Source: Pirellula sp.
GTDB taxonomy: Bacteria > Planctomycetota > Planctomycetia > Pirellulales > PNKZ01
Assembly: GCA_013822735.1 (NCBI GenBank)
Contig: PNKZ01000001.1
Coordinates: 992,001-1,056,000, forward strand
Direction of reading: 5' to 3'
DNA: 64,000 bases
The notes beneath the pieces were generated by a model that worked only from the letters and a program-made list of their open reading frames with translations, was not told where the DNA came from and made no database searches. This document shows, piece after piece, positions 26,105 through 34,099 of this stretch. The position numbers were made by a program, and so were the translations under genes. Position 1 is the first letter of the stretch. Each line of letters starts with the position of its first letter.

Positions 26105-29100
26105 TCAGCTGATTTGCGGTTGCGGCGCGTGAACGGCCTCGTCCAACTCGTCCGTCTCGCCGGCCGCCACTTGGTGCTCGGCGTCGCGGCGCCCGAAGAG
26201 CCAGAAGAGCGCCGGGTGGACGAAGAAGTCGAGCAATGTGGAACTGATCAACCCGCCGAGGATGACCGTCGCGACGGGGTAAAGAATTTCTTTGCCGGGT
26301 TCGCCGGCGGCCAGCACTAGCGGAATAAGCGCGATGCCCGCAGTGAGGGCCGTCATGAGCATGGGGGCCAAGCGTTCCCGGCCGGCGCGCTCGATCATCC
26401 CCGGTGTAAACTTCTCACCTTCGTAACGCACCAAGTGCAGATAGTGGGCGATGAGCAGAATGCCGTTACGCGAGGCGATTCCCGAGAGCGAAATGAACCC
26501 GACCATGCTGGCGACGGTGAGCGACTGGCCCGTCACGACGAGCGCGGCGACGGCGCCGATAGCCGCCATCGGCAACGCCGACAGCACTTGCAGCGCCATG
26601 TTCACGGAATGAAACAGGGTGTAGAGCGCCAAGAACATCGCCGCGAGCGAGATCAAACTTAAGAGGCCCATCATGCGCGTGGCGTTGCGTTGGCTTTCAA
26701 ACTGGCCGCCGAACTCGACGAAGTAACCGTGGGGCAGCGATGCTTGAATCGGCGCGAGCCGCTTCTGGATATCCGTGGCGACGGAGTTCAAGTCGCGCCC
26801 CGCCGTATTGCATTGCAAGATGATCCGGCGGCGGACGTTTTCGCGATTGATCGTGTTCGGCCCGCTGCTTTCGTACACTTGCGCCACGGCGGATAGCGGC
26901 ACGCGACCGCCGCTCGGCAGATTAAGGGTCAGGCGCTGAAACTTCGCGGGGTCTTGGCGGAACTCGTCGTCGAGCCGCACGACAAGATCGAACTTGCGCT
27001 GCCCGAGCACAATCTCGGAGACCGTCCGGCCGTTCATCGCCGTTTCGATAAACTCGTTTACGTAGTCGGACGTCATGCCGTTGGCGGCCAGTTGTTCGCG
27101 GTCGAGCTTGATTTGAAGTTGCGGGATCTCGACCTGTTGCTCGACCATCAGATCTTTGACGCCCGGGACATCGGCAATGGCCTTCCTCATTTCTTCCGCC
27201 TTGTTGCGCAGCACGGTGAGGTCGTCGCCGTAGAGCTTGATGCCGACCTGCGCCTTCACGCCGGAGAGCATATGGCTGATCAGATGCGCGAGCGGCTGCT
27301 CGACGGCGATGACTACGCCCGGCACTTGCGTAAGTTCTTCACGCATCTCTTCGAGAATCTCGTCGCGCGATTGTCCCGACTGCGGATTAAGGCTGACGAT
27401 GATTTCCGAAACGTTCACTCCTTCGGCATGTTCGTCCAGCTCGGCGCGCCCGGTGCGGCGTCCGAAGGCCAGTACTTTGCCGTCTTGCTGCATCTTTTTG
27501 AGGCGGTCGTCGACCATGCCCGCGATGTGGTTCGAGGTGGCGAGCGAAGTGCCGGGCGGAAGCAGGACGTTGACCTGCACGCTCCCTTCATTGAAAGGCG
27601 GCAGGAAGTCGCGCCCCAGCTGCGTAACGGTGAACACGCTCACGACCACGGCCGCGGCGACGATGCCGAGAATCGGCCAGGGATGCCTTACGCTCAGGCG
27701 AATCGCGAACCCGGCAACCTTCTGCAAGGTTCGCACGAGCAGGCCGTCTTGTTCATGGGCCATGATCTTGGCATTCGGCAAGAGCCAGTAGCTCAAGACG
27801 GGCGTCACGGTGAGCGAGACGACAAGCGATGCGAGGATCGAGACGATGTACGCCACGCCGAGCGGAGTAAAGAGCCGCCCTTCCATGCCCCCCAAGGCGA
27901 ACAACGGCACGAACACCAGCACGACGAGAATCGTGCTGAAGACGATCGAGTTCCGCACCTCGCTACTGGCCTCGTAGACCACGCGCAGGGCCGACTTCGG
28001 CTGCGCCGCATGGCGATTCTCGCGGAGTCGTCGGAAGATGTTCTCGACGTCAACGATCGCGTCGTCGACCAATTCCCCGATCGCCACGGCCAAGCCGCCG
28101 AGGGTCATCGTGTTGATCGACATGTCGAACCATTTAAAAACCAGGCCCGTCACGACGATCGAGAGCGGAATAGCGGTGAGCGTAATGAATGTCGTGCGGA
28201 AGTTGAGCAAAAAGAGGAACAGAACGATCACGACCAAGATCCCGCCGTCGCGCAGAGCCTCGATAACGTTGTGAATGCTGAGGTCGATGAATGTCTTCTG
28301 CTGATAGACATCCGTATTGATGCGCAGGTCGGCGGGCAGCGAAGGCTTCAGTTCGTCGAGCGCCTTGATTACGTCGTTGGTGAGCTTGCGCGTGTCGGAG
28401 CCCGGCTGTTTGGAGATGGTCAGGATGACGGCCGGTAGCCCGTCGACCGCGGCGTCGCCTCGCTTTACTTGCGCCGCCTCGGCCACTCGGGCCACGTCCG
28501 ACAAGAGGACCGACCGTTCGCCGGAGCTCTTCACGACGATACTGCCAAGCTCGTCCAAACTCTGAATGCGCCCCAAGGAGCGAACGAGCAACTCGTTCCC
28601 TCCTTGATCGAGATAGCCCCCCGTGGCGTTGGCGTTGCTGGCCGCGACGGCCTTCTCGACGTCTTCCAGCGTCAGGTCATACTTCAACAGCTTGTCGGGA
28701 TTCACGAGCACCTGAAACTGCTTGCGCCCCCCTCCCATCGTTACGACCTGCGCCACGCCGGGGATCGTCAGCAACCGCTGCCGGATTAGCCAGTCGGCGG
28801 TCGTGCGTACTTCGATCGGATCGGTCTTGCCTCCCTCGCTCCAGACTCCCACTTGTAGGATCTGGCCCATGATCGACGAAATCGGCGCCAGCTGCGGTCG
28901 CACCCCTTGCGGCATCCGGTCGGAAGCGAGGGCGATTTTCTCGGCGACGATCTGTCGATCGACGTAGATGTCGGTCCCCCAGGCAAACTCGACATAGATC
29001 ACCGACAGGCCGACGCCCGACGAACTGCGAACCGCTTGCACGCCTGTCGCCCCATTAAGCACCGACTCTAGCGGAAACGTGATGAGCGTTTCGACTTCCT

Positions 29101-29275
29101 CCGGCGCGAGCCCCGGCGCTTCGGTCATAATGGTGACGCGCGGCCTGTTCAGGTCGGGAAAGACGTCGATCGGCAGGTGCGCCAACTCGTAGCCGCCATA
29201 GCACGTGGCGACCAGCGCGAGCGCGATCGTGACGACGCGATAGCGGAGCGAAAAGCGAATAATGGCGTTGAGCAT
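26105..29275 (-). CDS. Heavy-metal efflux RND permease (CzcA/CusA family)
   Basis: A 1,056-residue proton-driven pump that exports metal ions through the envelope. It has the RND layout: N-terminal helix with L-P-I-D-V-F-P-D-L (34-42), a periplasmic loop, helices 2-6, a second loop and helices 8-12. The fourth-helix proton relay reads G-E-L-V-D-D-A-I-V-D-V-E-N (400-412), a heavy-metal RND form. Which metal is carried (Cu/Ag or Co/Zn/Cd) cannot be read from this. The membrane fusion partner is directly upstream. No outer-membrane channel gene (CusC/CzcC) is in the window. Confidence 0.95.
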   Translation of the reverse strand: MLNAIIRFSLRYRVVTIALALVATCYGGYELAHLPIDVFPDLNRPRVTIMTEAPGLAPEEVETLITFPLESVLNGATGVQAVRSSSGVGLSVIYVEFAWGTDIYVDRQIVAEKIALASDRMPQGVRPQLAPISSIMGQILQVGVWSEGGKTDPIEVRTTADWLIRQRLLTIPGVAQVVTMGGGRKQFQVLVNPDKLLKYDLTLEDVEKAVAASNANATGGYLDQGGNELLVRSLGRIQSLDELGSIVVKSSGERSVLLSDVARVAEAAQVKRGDAAVDGLPAVILTISKQPGSDTRKLTNDVIKALDELKPSLPADLRINTDVYQQKTFIDLSIHNVIEALRDGGILVVIVLFLFLLNFRTTFITLTAIPLSIVVTGLVFKWFDMSINTMTLGGLAVAIGELVDDAIVDVENIFRRLRENRHAAQPKSALRVVYEASSEVRNSIVFSTILVVLVFVPLFALGGMEGRLFTPLGVAYIVSILASLVVSLTVTPVLSYWLLPNAKIMAHEQDGLLVRTLQKVAGFAIRLSVRHPWPILGIVAAAVVVSVFTVTQLGRDFLPPFNEGSVQVNVLLPPGTSLATSNHIAGMVDDRLKKMQQDGKVLAFGRRTGRAELDEHAEGVNVSEIIVSLNPQSGQSRDEILEEMREELTQVPGVVIAVEQPLAHLISHMLSGVKAQVGIKLYGDDLTVLRNKAEEMRKAIADVPGVKDLMVEQQVEIPQLQIKLDREQLAANGMTSDYVNEFIETAMNGRTVSEIVLGQRKFDLVVRLDDEFRQDPAKFQRLTLNLPSGGRVPLSAVAQVYESSGPNTINRENVRRRIILQCNTAGRDLNSVATDIQKRLAPIQASLPHGYFVEFGGQFESQRNATRMMGLLSLISLAAMFLALYTLFHSVNMALQVLSALPMAAIGAVAALVVTGQSLTVASMVGFISLSGIASRNGILLIAHYLHLVRYEGEKFTPGMIERAGRERLAPMLMTALTAGIALIPLVLAAGEPGKEILYPVATVILGGLISSTLLDFFVHPALFWLFGRRDAEHQVAAGETDELDEAVHAPQPQIS

Positions 29276-29326
29276 GACGAACGATCCTGGCGGCGATAGC
29301 GAAGGCGACGGGCGGAGCGGCGCGAG

Positions 29327-30745
29327 TTAGTGGTTGTGTCCGGCGTGCGGGTCGATCGCTCCGCCCGACTTGTTCTTCAGCGCCAACTGCATCTGCTGCG
29401 CGCCGACGGTGACCACGGCGTCGCCGGGGAAGACCGATCCGTCGTTGGCGATGACCACGGAAAGCCGATCGCGGTATTCCACGTGGACCGGATGCCGATC
29501 GAAGTGATCGCCGTTGGGGAGAAACACGTACGTTTCCACGCCGTCTTGTGCAACGGCATCAACCGGGAGGACGATGCGGTCCTTCCACTTTTCGACCGGA
29601 ACCGTCAGCTGCACGCGCTGGCCCGGCTTGTAACGCCAGCTGATGAAGCGGTGGCCGTCTTCGCTCGTCGTGTCGCGCAGCAGCGGGTTCGGCAGCTTCG
29701 CGTAGAAATGAAACGTCCGCGATTCCGGATCGATGTCGCCGGAGACGTAAAGAATCTTCAGTCCGCTGATGACCTCCGGCTTCGTGTCTTCCGACTCGAT
29801 CGTGGCCTGGATCGTAGCGCCGATTTCGATGGCGCGATTGATCGAGGCGACGTCTTTGTCAAACGCGTTCCCTTCGATAAAGAGCTCGGCATGGTCGGTG
29901 AGCACGGCTAACGACTCCCCGGCATTGACGCTCTGCCCCCGCGCGATCTTTAGGCTCTTGATTTCGTAGGTCGTCGTTGCGGCCGGCTTGTCGGCGCTGT
30001 TTTCGCCGCTCTCTTCGGGCACGCGCACCGTCAGGTCGCGCAGCAAGGTTCGCTTGGTCAGAATCTCTTGCACTTGCACGTCGCTTAAGCCGTGGAGGAG
30101 CAAGGCTTGCTTCTGTGCCCGAAGTACGGCTTGTTTGTTTTGCTGTTCATACTGGCGCTCCAAGACTTGGCGTCCCGGGATGCCGCCGTCGACGGCGATC
30201 TTCTCCAACCGCTTGATCTCGCGTTCGATCACGTCGAGCTCTTCAGCGACGCGGAGAAAGTCGCCTTGGGCCTGCACCAGTTCTTCGTGCGTCAGGCGAA
30301 GCTCAAATAGCTTCTGACCCGGCCGTACCGCTTCTCCTTCGATCGGGTAGATCTGCGTCACGATGCCGGTCAGCGGCGCCGTGATCTCCACGGTCGATCG
30401 CCCCGGCCGCTCGCGCAGCATGCCGGGTATGGTGATCGTGCGCTCGAACGTCGAGAGCTCGACCTTGCCGACCTTCAGCCGGATGTTTGCTTGGGCCTGC
30501 TTGCTCAGCTCGAGCGAATCGGTCTTCGCGTGGCCGCCGTGGTCGTCCCCCGCGTGTCCTTCATCGGTATGCGCGCCCGACTCGTCGCCGTGCTTCTCAT
30601 TCCCCTGCCCCGCCTCGCGATCGCCGTAGATAAACGCCGTCAACCGTTCGCGCAGCGTCGGCATCGCGCCGACGGCGATCGTGGCGGCAATCACTACCGA
30701 GGTGAGCACGATGAAGAACAGCCGAGATTTGGGTCCGAGACTCAT
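29327..30745 (-). CDS. RND membrane fusion (periplasmic adaptor) protein, CzcB/CusB type
   Basis: A 472-residue adaptor linking the RND pump to an outer-membrane channel. One N-terminal membrane helix (F-F-I-V-L-T-S-V-V-I-A-A-T-I-A-V) is followed by a His/Asp/Glu-rich linker (~50-75, with H-G-D-E-S-G-A-H and D-D-H-G-G-H), then lipoyl-type, alpha-hairpin (~165-245) and beta-barrel domains. The C terminus ends I-D-P-H-A-G-H-N-H. The start at 30745 has GAGGAA about 7 bp upstream and is preferred to the longer frame. The pump gene begins 51 bp downstream. Confidence 0.93.
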   Translation of the reverse strand: MSLGPKSRLFFIVLTSVVIAATIAVGAMPTLRERLTAFIYGDREAGQGNEKHGDESGAHTDEGHAGDDHGGHAKTDSLELSKQAQANIRLKVGKVELSTFERTITIPGMLRERPGRSTVEITAPLTGIVTQIYPIEGEAVRPGQKLFELRLTHEELVQAQGDFLRVAEELDVIEREIKRLEKIAVDGGIPGRQVLERQYEQQNKQAVLRAQKQALLLHGLSDVQVQEILTKRTLLRDLTVRVPEESGENSADKPAATTTYEIKSLKIARGQSVNAGESLAVLTDHAELFIEGNAFDKDVASINRAIEIGATIQATIESEDTKPEVISGLKILYVSGDIDPESRTFHFYAKLPNPLLRDTTSEDGHRFISWRYKPGQRVQLTVPVEKWKDRIVLPVDAVAQDGVETYVFLPNGDHFDRHPVHVEYRDRLSVVIANDGSVFPGDAVVTVGAQQMQLALKNKSGGAIDPHAGHNH

Positions 30746-30911
30746 AGTCGATTCCTCAAGACGAACAAGCGATGGCGCTATAAGTTGAATCGAAGCTTGC
30801 GGCACGATGTGCGGCGAGCAGAACGATTCCGATGCGGAGAATCACAACGAATACGAATGCGTCGGAAAGCGTAGTTTCCACGGCAAGCGTAACGGTCACC
30901 GATGGTGACGC

Positions 30912-30963
30912 GGGACAAAAGAAACGCCGCGCTTCGACCCTCAGGTCGAACGATGCGACGCGG
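30912..30963 (-). terminator. Terminator after the His/Cys-rich membrane protein
   Basis: Inner arms TTCGACC (30933-30939) and GGTCGAA (30944-30950) with a 4-nt loop lie inside outer arms CCGCG/CGCGG (30927-30931 and 30959-30963). On the minus strand the stem is followed by TTTCTTTTG. It may separate the His/Cys-rich gene from the adaptor gene or attenuate read-through. Confidence 0.6.
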
Positions 30964-30975
30964 TCCCGAACCGCT

Positions 30976-31506
30976 TTAGATCAAAAGCAGCTGATGAAGC
31001 AAATGCAGACGTAACGGCGGCGGCGCGTCGGATGCGCCCCAGCCGTCTAAGCGACGAACGACGAAACCGTTTTCCGGCGTCACTACGGATGCGGCCGCAA
31101 ATGCGCCGAGAGCGACCACTGCGACATCCAACTCCACGCTCACACGGTTTACCGACACAAACGAGCACTTCGCGCCGCACGATTCATGGCGCGAGTCGGG
31201 CTTCTTGTGTTCGCAATCTTGGTGCTCGACACCTTGATGATCGGCGTCTTGATGCTCCGCAAGCTCGGCCGCGGCGTGGTCGTCGCCATGATGCGGGCAG
31301 CCGCCGTGATGATCGTGAGCCGCCGCTTCGAGTTCCGCCGTGTCGCCATGCGTATCGCACGACGTAGCGCCGCAGCAACTGCTCGCAGTCGCGTGCGCAT
31401 GATGCCGACAACAACCCAGCAGCATGTGCAGGGTCAGAGCGGCGGCGACGAGATAAGTAACGAACGTGCGCACGAAGTGTTCCGGCCAAAAGGTTTCACG
31501 CAACAT
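30976..31506 (-). CDS. His/Cys-rich membrane protein of the metal cluster
   Basis: A 176-residue protein from the ATG at 31506 (an ATG at 31512 is also in frame). An N-terminal hydrophobic helix (F-V-T-Y-L-V-A-A-A-L-T-L-H-M-L-L-G) is followed by a region packed with metal ligands: C-C-R-H-H-A-H, S-C-C-G-A-T-S-C-D-T-H, D-H-H-G-G-C-P-H-H-G-D-D-H and further His/Cys to about residue 120. A second hydrophobic stretch (V-V-A-L-G-A-F-A-A-A-S-V-V) precedes the C terminus P-P-P-L-R-L-H-L-L-H-Q-L-L-L. I do not recognise a named family. As first gene of the minus-strand efflux cluster, it probably buffers or delivers metal at the membrane. Confidence 0.8.
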   Translation of the reverse strand: MLRETFWPEHFVRTFVTYLVAAALTLHMLLGCCRHHAHATASSCCGATSCDTHGDTAELEAAAHDHHGGCPHHGDDHAAAELAEHQDADHQGVEHQDCEHKKPDSRHESCGAKCSFVSVNRVSVELDVAVVALGAFAAASVVTPENGFVVRRLDGWGASDAPPPLRLHLLHQLLLI

Positions 31507-31834
31507 CACCATTATCGTCCGTCCGGTCAAGATTGCTTATCGATTCGCCGGTAGTTCGCCGCCGACGCTCGTTGCCAAACTCGGCAGCCGGCAATACATC
31601 GAATCGCAGGTCGCCGTTCGTCCTCGGCGAGCGCAACTCCAATGCCGCACGCTCGTTGCGGATACCTGTCGGCCCCCCTTTACGGCCCGGCGTAAGACGT
31701 GCGAAGCGGGCACTCCTGGGAACGCCGAAAGTTCGGTGTAAGATAGCCCGCTTGTGAATGACAGTACGGTAAGCATTGCCGTCGTCGTTCCTTTCATCGA
31801 CTCCGCCGCCACGCAGTCCCTTCGAGACATTGCC
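31507..31834. other. Divergent intergenic region
   Basis: This 328-bp gap separates the metal cluster (minus) from the TIM-barrel gene (plus). The plus-strand frame of the latter is open from 31754 but the Tat signal fixes the start later. I see no RNA gene or clear promoter boxes. A metal-responsive promoter for the efflux cluster would be expected here. Confidence 0.45.
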
Positions 31835-32806
31835 ATGCAAGACAACCCCCTCCCCTCTCCGTTTGGTCGTCGCAAGTTTCTTAGTGGAGCCGGCGCGGCG
31901 GCCGGTGCGGCCATCGTCGGAGCTTCCGCCATCGCGGCCCGCGCCGATGAAAAAGCTCGGGCCGACGAAAAATCGGCCTCGTCCCACGGCCGCATCAAGC
32001 AGTCGATCGTCTTCTGGTGCTTCAACGTCGCCGGCGAAATGTGGGACATCGAGCGCACCTGCCAAGTCGCCAAGCAACTCGGCGTCACGTCGATCGAACT
32101 GCTCGGCACCGAACATTGGCCCGCGCTCAAGAAGCACGGGCTCACCTGCGCCATCGCTCCCAACGGCATGCCCGGCGCGCCGTTCATGAAGGGCTTCAAC
32201 AATCCGAAGTACCACGAAGAAGTGATCGGCCGCACGACGAAGATGATCGACGACTGCGCCGACGCCGGCTTCCCGTCGGTCATCGCCTTCACCGGCTTCA
32301 AGTTCCGCGACGCCGACGACCCCAAGAGCGAAGTGATCTCCTTGGAAGAAGGGCGCGACAACTGCGTCGCCGGCTTCAAGAAGATCATCGGCCACGCCGA
32401 GAAGCGCGGCGTCAACATTTGCATCGAGCATTTGAACAGCCGCGACGGCTCGCACCCCATGAAGGGACATCCCGGCTACCAAGGGGACGACGTCGACTAC
32501 GTGGCCGACATCTGCCGCCGCGTCGGCTCGCCGCGAATGAAGTTGCTCTTTGATATTTACCACGTGCAGATCATGAACGGCGACGTCATTCGCCGACTTG
32601 AGCAGCACAAAGACGTCATCGGCCACATTCACACCGCCGGCAACCCGGGCCGGAGCGAGCTCGACGACAACCAAGAGATCAACTATCCGCCGATCATGCG
32701 GAAGCTCGTCGAGATCGGTTACACGGGCTACGTCGGCCAAGAATTCATTCCGACCCGCGCCCCGTTGGCCGGCCTGGAACAAGCGGTCCGCCTCTGCGAC
32801 GTGTAA
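31835..32806 (+). CDS. Tat-exported hydroxypyruvate isomerase-like TIM-barrel protein
   Basis: A 323-residue xylose-isomerase-like TIM barrel. The leader G-R-R-K-F-L-S-G-A-G-A-A (11-22) with an Ala-rich segment is a Tat signal, fixing the start at 31835. Metal/substrate residues of the Hyi group are present: E198 in C-I-E-H-L-N, D240 in L-F-D-I-Y-H-V-Q, the G-H-I-H-T-A-G-N-P-G-R segment (263-273) and E303 in V-G-Q-E-F-I-P-T-R. It would isomerise hydroxypyruvate/tartronate semialdehyde or a related keto-sugar, but an exported version suggests another substrate. It stands alone; the region just after its stop is a 21-bp tandem repeat. Confidence 0.92.
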   Translation: MQDNPLPSPFGRRKFLSGAGAAAGAAIVGASAIAARADEKARADEKSASSHGRIKQSIVFWCFNVAGEMWDIERTCQVAKQLGVTSIELLGTEHWPALKKHGLTCAIAPNGMPGAPFMKGFNNPKYHEEVIGRTTKMIDDCADAGFPSVIAFTGFKFRDADDPKSEVISLEEGRDNCVAGFKKIIGHAEKRGVNICIEHLNSRDGSHPMKGHPGYQGDDVDYVADICRRVGSPRMKLLFDIYHVQIMNGDVIRRLEQHKDVIGHIHTAGNPGRSELDDNQEINYPPIMRKLVEIGYTGYVGQEFIPTRAPLAGLEQAVRLCDV

Positions 32807-32807
32807 T

Positions 32808-32870
32808 TGCGCCGCGGGCACATTTTGTTGCGCCACACCGGCATTTTCGTGCGCGGTAGCGACATTTTGC
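32808..32870 (+). repeat. 21-bp tandem repeat, three units plus a decayed fourth
   Basis: Units at 32808-32828, 32829-32849 and 32850-32870 each begin TGCGC and end with ACATTTTG-like sequence (second unit GCATTTTCG). A degenerate fourth unit follows to about 32891. The array starts one base after the stop codon of the TIM-barrel gene. Further TGCGC/GTGCGC copies are scattered to about 33143. Confidence 0.8.
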
Positions 32871-33007
32871 TGCGCCGTACTGCGCGCTCTCTGTAGGGAA
32901 CGCCCTCCGTGGCATTCCGCAATGTGCGCAGCAATGCGCACGCGGCCTGCAATTTCTCCGGCCGACCGGCGCCGCAAGCGGCAAATATCGCCGGCCGCCA
33001 AACGGAG

Positions 33008-33157
33008 AATCGACGTAAGTGCTCGTAGCGTCCCCCGCCCCCTGCGCACAACGCCGAACCGGTAGTGCGCTCCCTTGTTGGTAAGCGCTCCGACGCGCAC
33101 TCGCACCCCCAAGTTGTGCGCGAATCGAAGAAAGAGTGCGCACCACTTACGTCGATT
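33008..33157. repeat. Nested inverted repeats (150 bp), MITE- or structured-RNA-like
   Basis: Three nested arm pairs: AATCGACGTAAGTG at 33008-33021 with its exact complement at 33144-33157 (14 bp); TGCGCACAAC at 33043-33052 with GTTGTGCGC at 33113-33121; AGTGCGC at 33064-33070 with GCGCACT at 33095-33101. They are in the right order to form one long hairpin. No ORF is contained. Either a small non-autonomous element with 14-bp terminal repeats or a structured transcript. Confidence 0.6.
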
Positions 33158-33285
33158 TTGCGAGAGCCGTCTGAGCCCCCGGCGAGCCGCCTGCCGTGAG
33201 CGGAGCCGAACCGCCGGGAGCGCGTTCGTAGTGCATCGATGGGAATTCGTTGAGCGTCGCATAGAGAAGACACGCTCCTCGTATT

Positions 33286-33326
33286 CTCCCCTCGCCCCTT
33301 GCGGGAGAGGGGCCGGGGGTGAGGGG
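33286..33326. repeat. REP-like CCCCTCGCCCC...GGGGTGAGGGG palindrome
   Basis: A 41-bp imperfect palindrome, C-rich on the left and G-rich on the right, of a type that recurs in many bacterial genomes as a dispersed intergenic repeat. It occurs once here. Confidence 0.6.
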
Positions 33327-33353
33327 TTCGCGGGATGTAAATCAGCCCGCACG

Positions 33354-33376
33354 GCCCCCGTCGACTCGACGGGGGC
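33354..33376. repeat. Perfect 10-bp stem palindrome
   Basis: The arms GCCCCCGTCG (33354-33363) and CGACGGGGGC (33367-33376) pair perfectly around a 3-nt loop ACT. There is no T run on either side, so it is recorded as a palindromic repeat rather than a terminator. Confidence 0.6.
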
Positions 33377-33540
33377 TAAGACGGCGCAAAAAATCACGCC
33401 GCATTCTCCCAAACCCGCCGGCCCAAAATCCAGAGCAGATTTGGCCGGCCAAAACTGCGTTTGACAAAGCAGTCCGCCCAAGTAGTACGCACACTCCGTG
33501 TGCCGTCGCCCGCCAAATCAAAAACGCCTTCGGCTACCAA

Positions 33541-33627
33541 GTAGGGTGGGTCAAGCGCAGCGCGGCCCACGCGGATGTTCGACGCGTACAAGGCCGCGTG
33601 GGCCTCGCTGCGCTCGACCCACCCTAC
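33541..33627. repeat. 87-bp inverted repeat of GTAGGGTGGGTC type
   Basis: The left arm 33541-33574 and right arm 33594-33627 are near-perfect complements (GTAGGGTGGGTC...GGCCCACGCGG) with a ~19-bp centre. The sequence belongs to a widely seen dispersed intergenic repeat type. The right arm supplies the TAG stop codon of the NTF2-like gene. Confidence 0.75.
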
Positions 33628-34007
33628 GCGTCCGCATTAGGCGGCGAGAGCGGGCAGACTTCCATGGCCTGGATCAAGCCTGCCGCGATCGTAAAGCGGT
33701 GGCCGACGTGCCCGTCGGCGACGACGCCGCCGGCCATGTCGCGGACGACTTGATGCACCTGCACCAGCATCCGCCCGCCGGCCTCCGGGTGAAACGAGGC
33801 CGGCTCGACGTGCGGATCGATCTCCGTCCATTGCTCGGTCCAGTAGTCGCGCACCTCTTGATGGCCCCGAGCGCAGCCCCCTTTAAACGCTTTCGGCCAA
33901 GCGACGTCGGGAGCCATTGTGGCGAGGGCCGCGTCGATGTCCCGCGCGTTGAAGGCGGTATACGCTGCGTGTAGCAGCTCGACGTCCGGCGACGGCTGAT
34001 CCGCCAT
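33624..34007 (-). CDS. NTF2/SnoaL-like small protein
   Basis: A 127-residue alpha+beta cone-fold protein (L-L-H-A-A-Y-T-A-F-N-A-R-D-I-D-A-A-L-A-T-M near the N terminus, then V-R-D-Y-W-T-E-Q-W and H-V-G-H-R-F-T-I-A-A-G-L-I-Q-A-M-E-V). SnoaL-like proteins are small hydrolases, isomerases or ligand binders; the specific activity is unknown. Start ATG 34007 with GAGGA about 7 bp upstream; the frame is open far upstream but that part is out of frame with the DUF1254 gene it covers. The final codons and TAG stop lie at the edge of a dispersed palindrome, so the C terminus may have been altered by repeat insertion. Confidence 0.85.
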   Translation of the reverse strand: MADQPSPDVELLHAAYTAFNARDIDAALATMAPDVAWPKAFKGGCARGHQEVRDYWTEQWTEIDPHVEPASFHPEAGGRMLVQVHQVVRDMAGGVVADGHVGHRFTIAAGLIQAMEVCPLSPPNADA

Positions 34008-34099
34008 GAAGGTCCTCAGGAGTAAATGCTTTTGTCGCCGAACGGCTCGGTTCAACGGCGGCATGCCGGCTCCGGCTGCTGCAACCGTTGGTTCGCCGG

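Noticed and set aside
26954-28438. 494-codon plus-strand frame
   Set aside because: Antisense to the RND pump gene; composition is Asp/Arg/His-rich noise with no family likeness.
33286-33376. Terminators for neighbouring genes
   Set aside because: The palindromes have no T run on either strand and lie far from a suitable stop codon; they fit dispersed repeats better.
31496-33481. 661-codon minus-strand frame
   Set aside because: It runs antisense through the whole TIM-barrel gene and repeat region, has no domain or signal, and is a typical high-GC shadow frame.
33393-33591. Small ORFs around 33.4-33.7 kb
   Set aside because: They are translations of dispersed palindromic repeats, a common annotation artefact.
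33541-33627. Another attC-like element
   Set aside because: No TAAC/GTTA boxes or CAGTTGC arms; sequence belongs to the GTAGGGTGGGTC repeat type.
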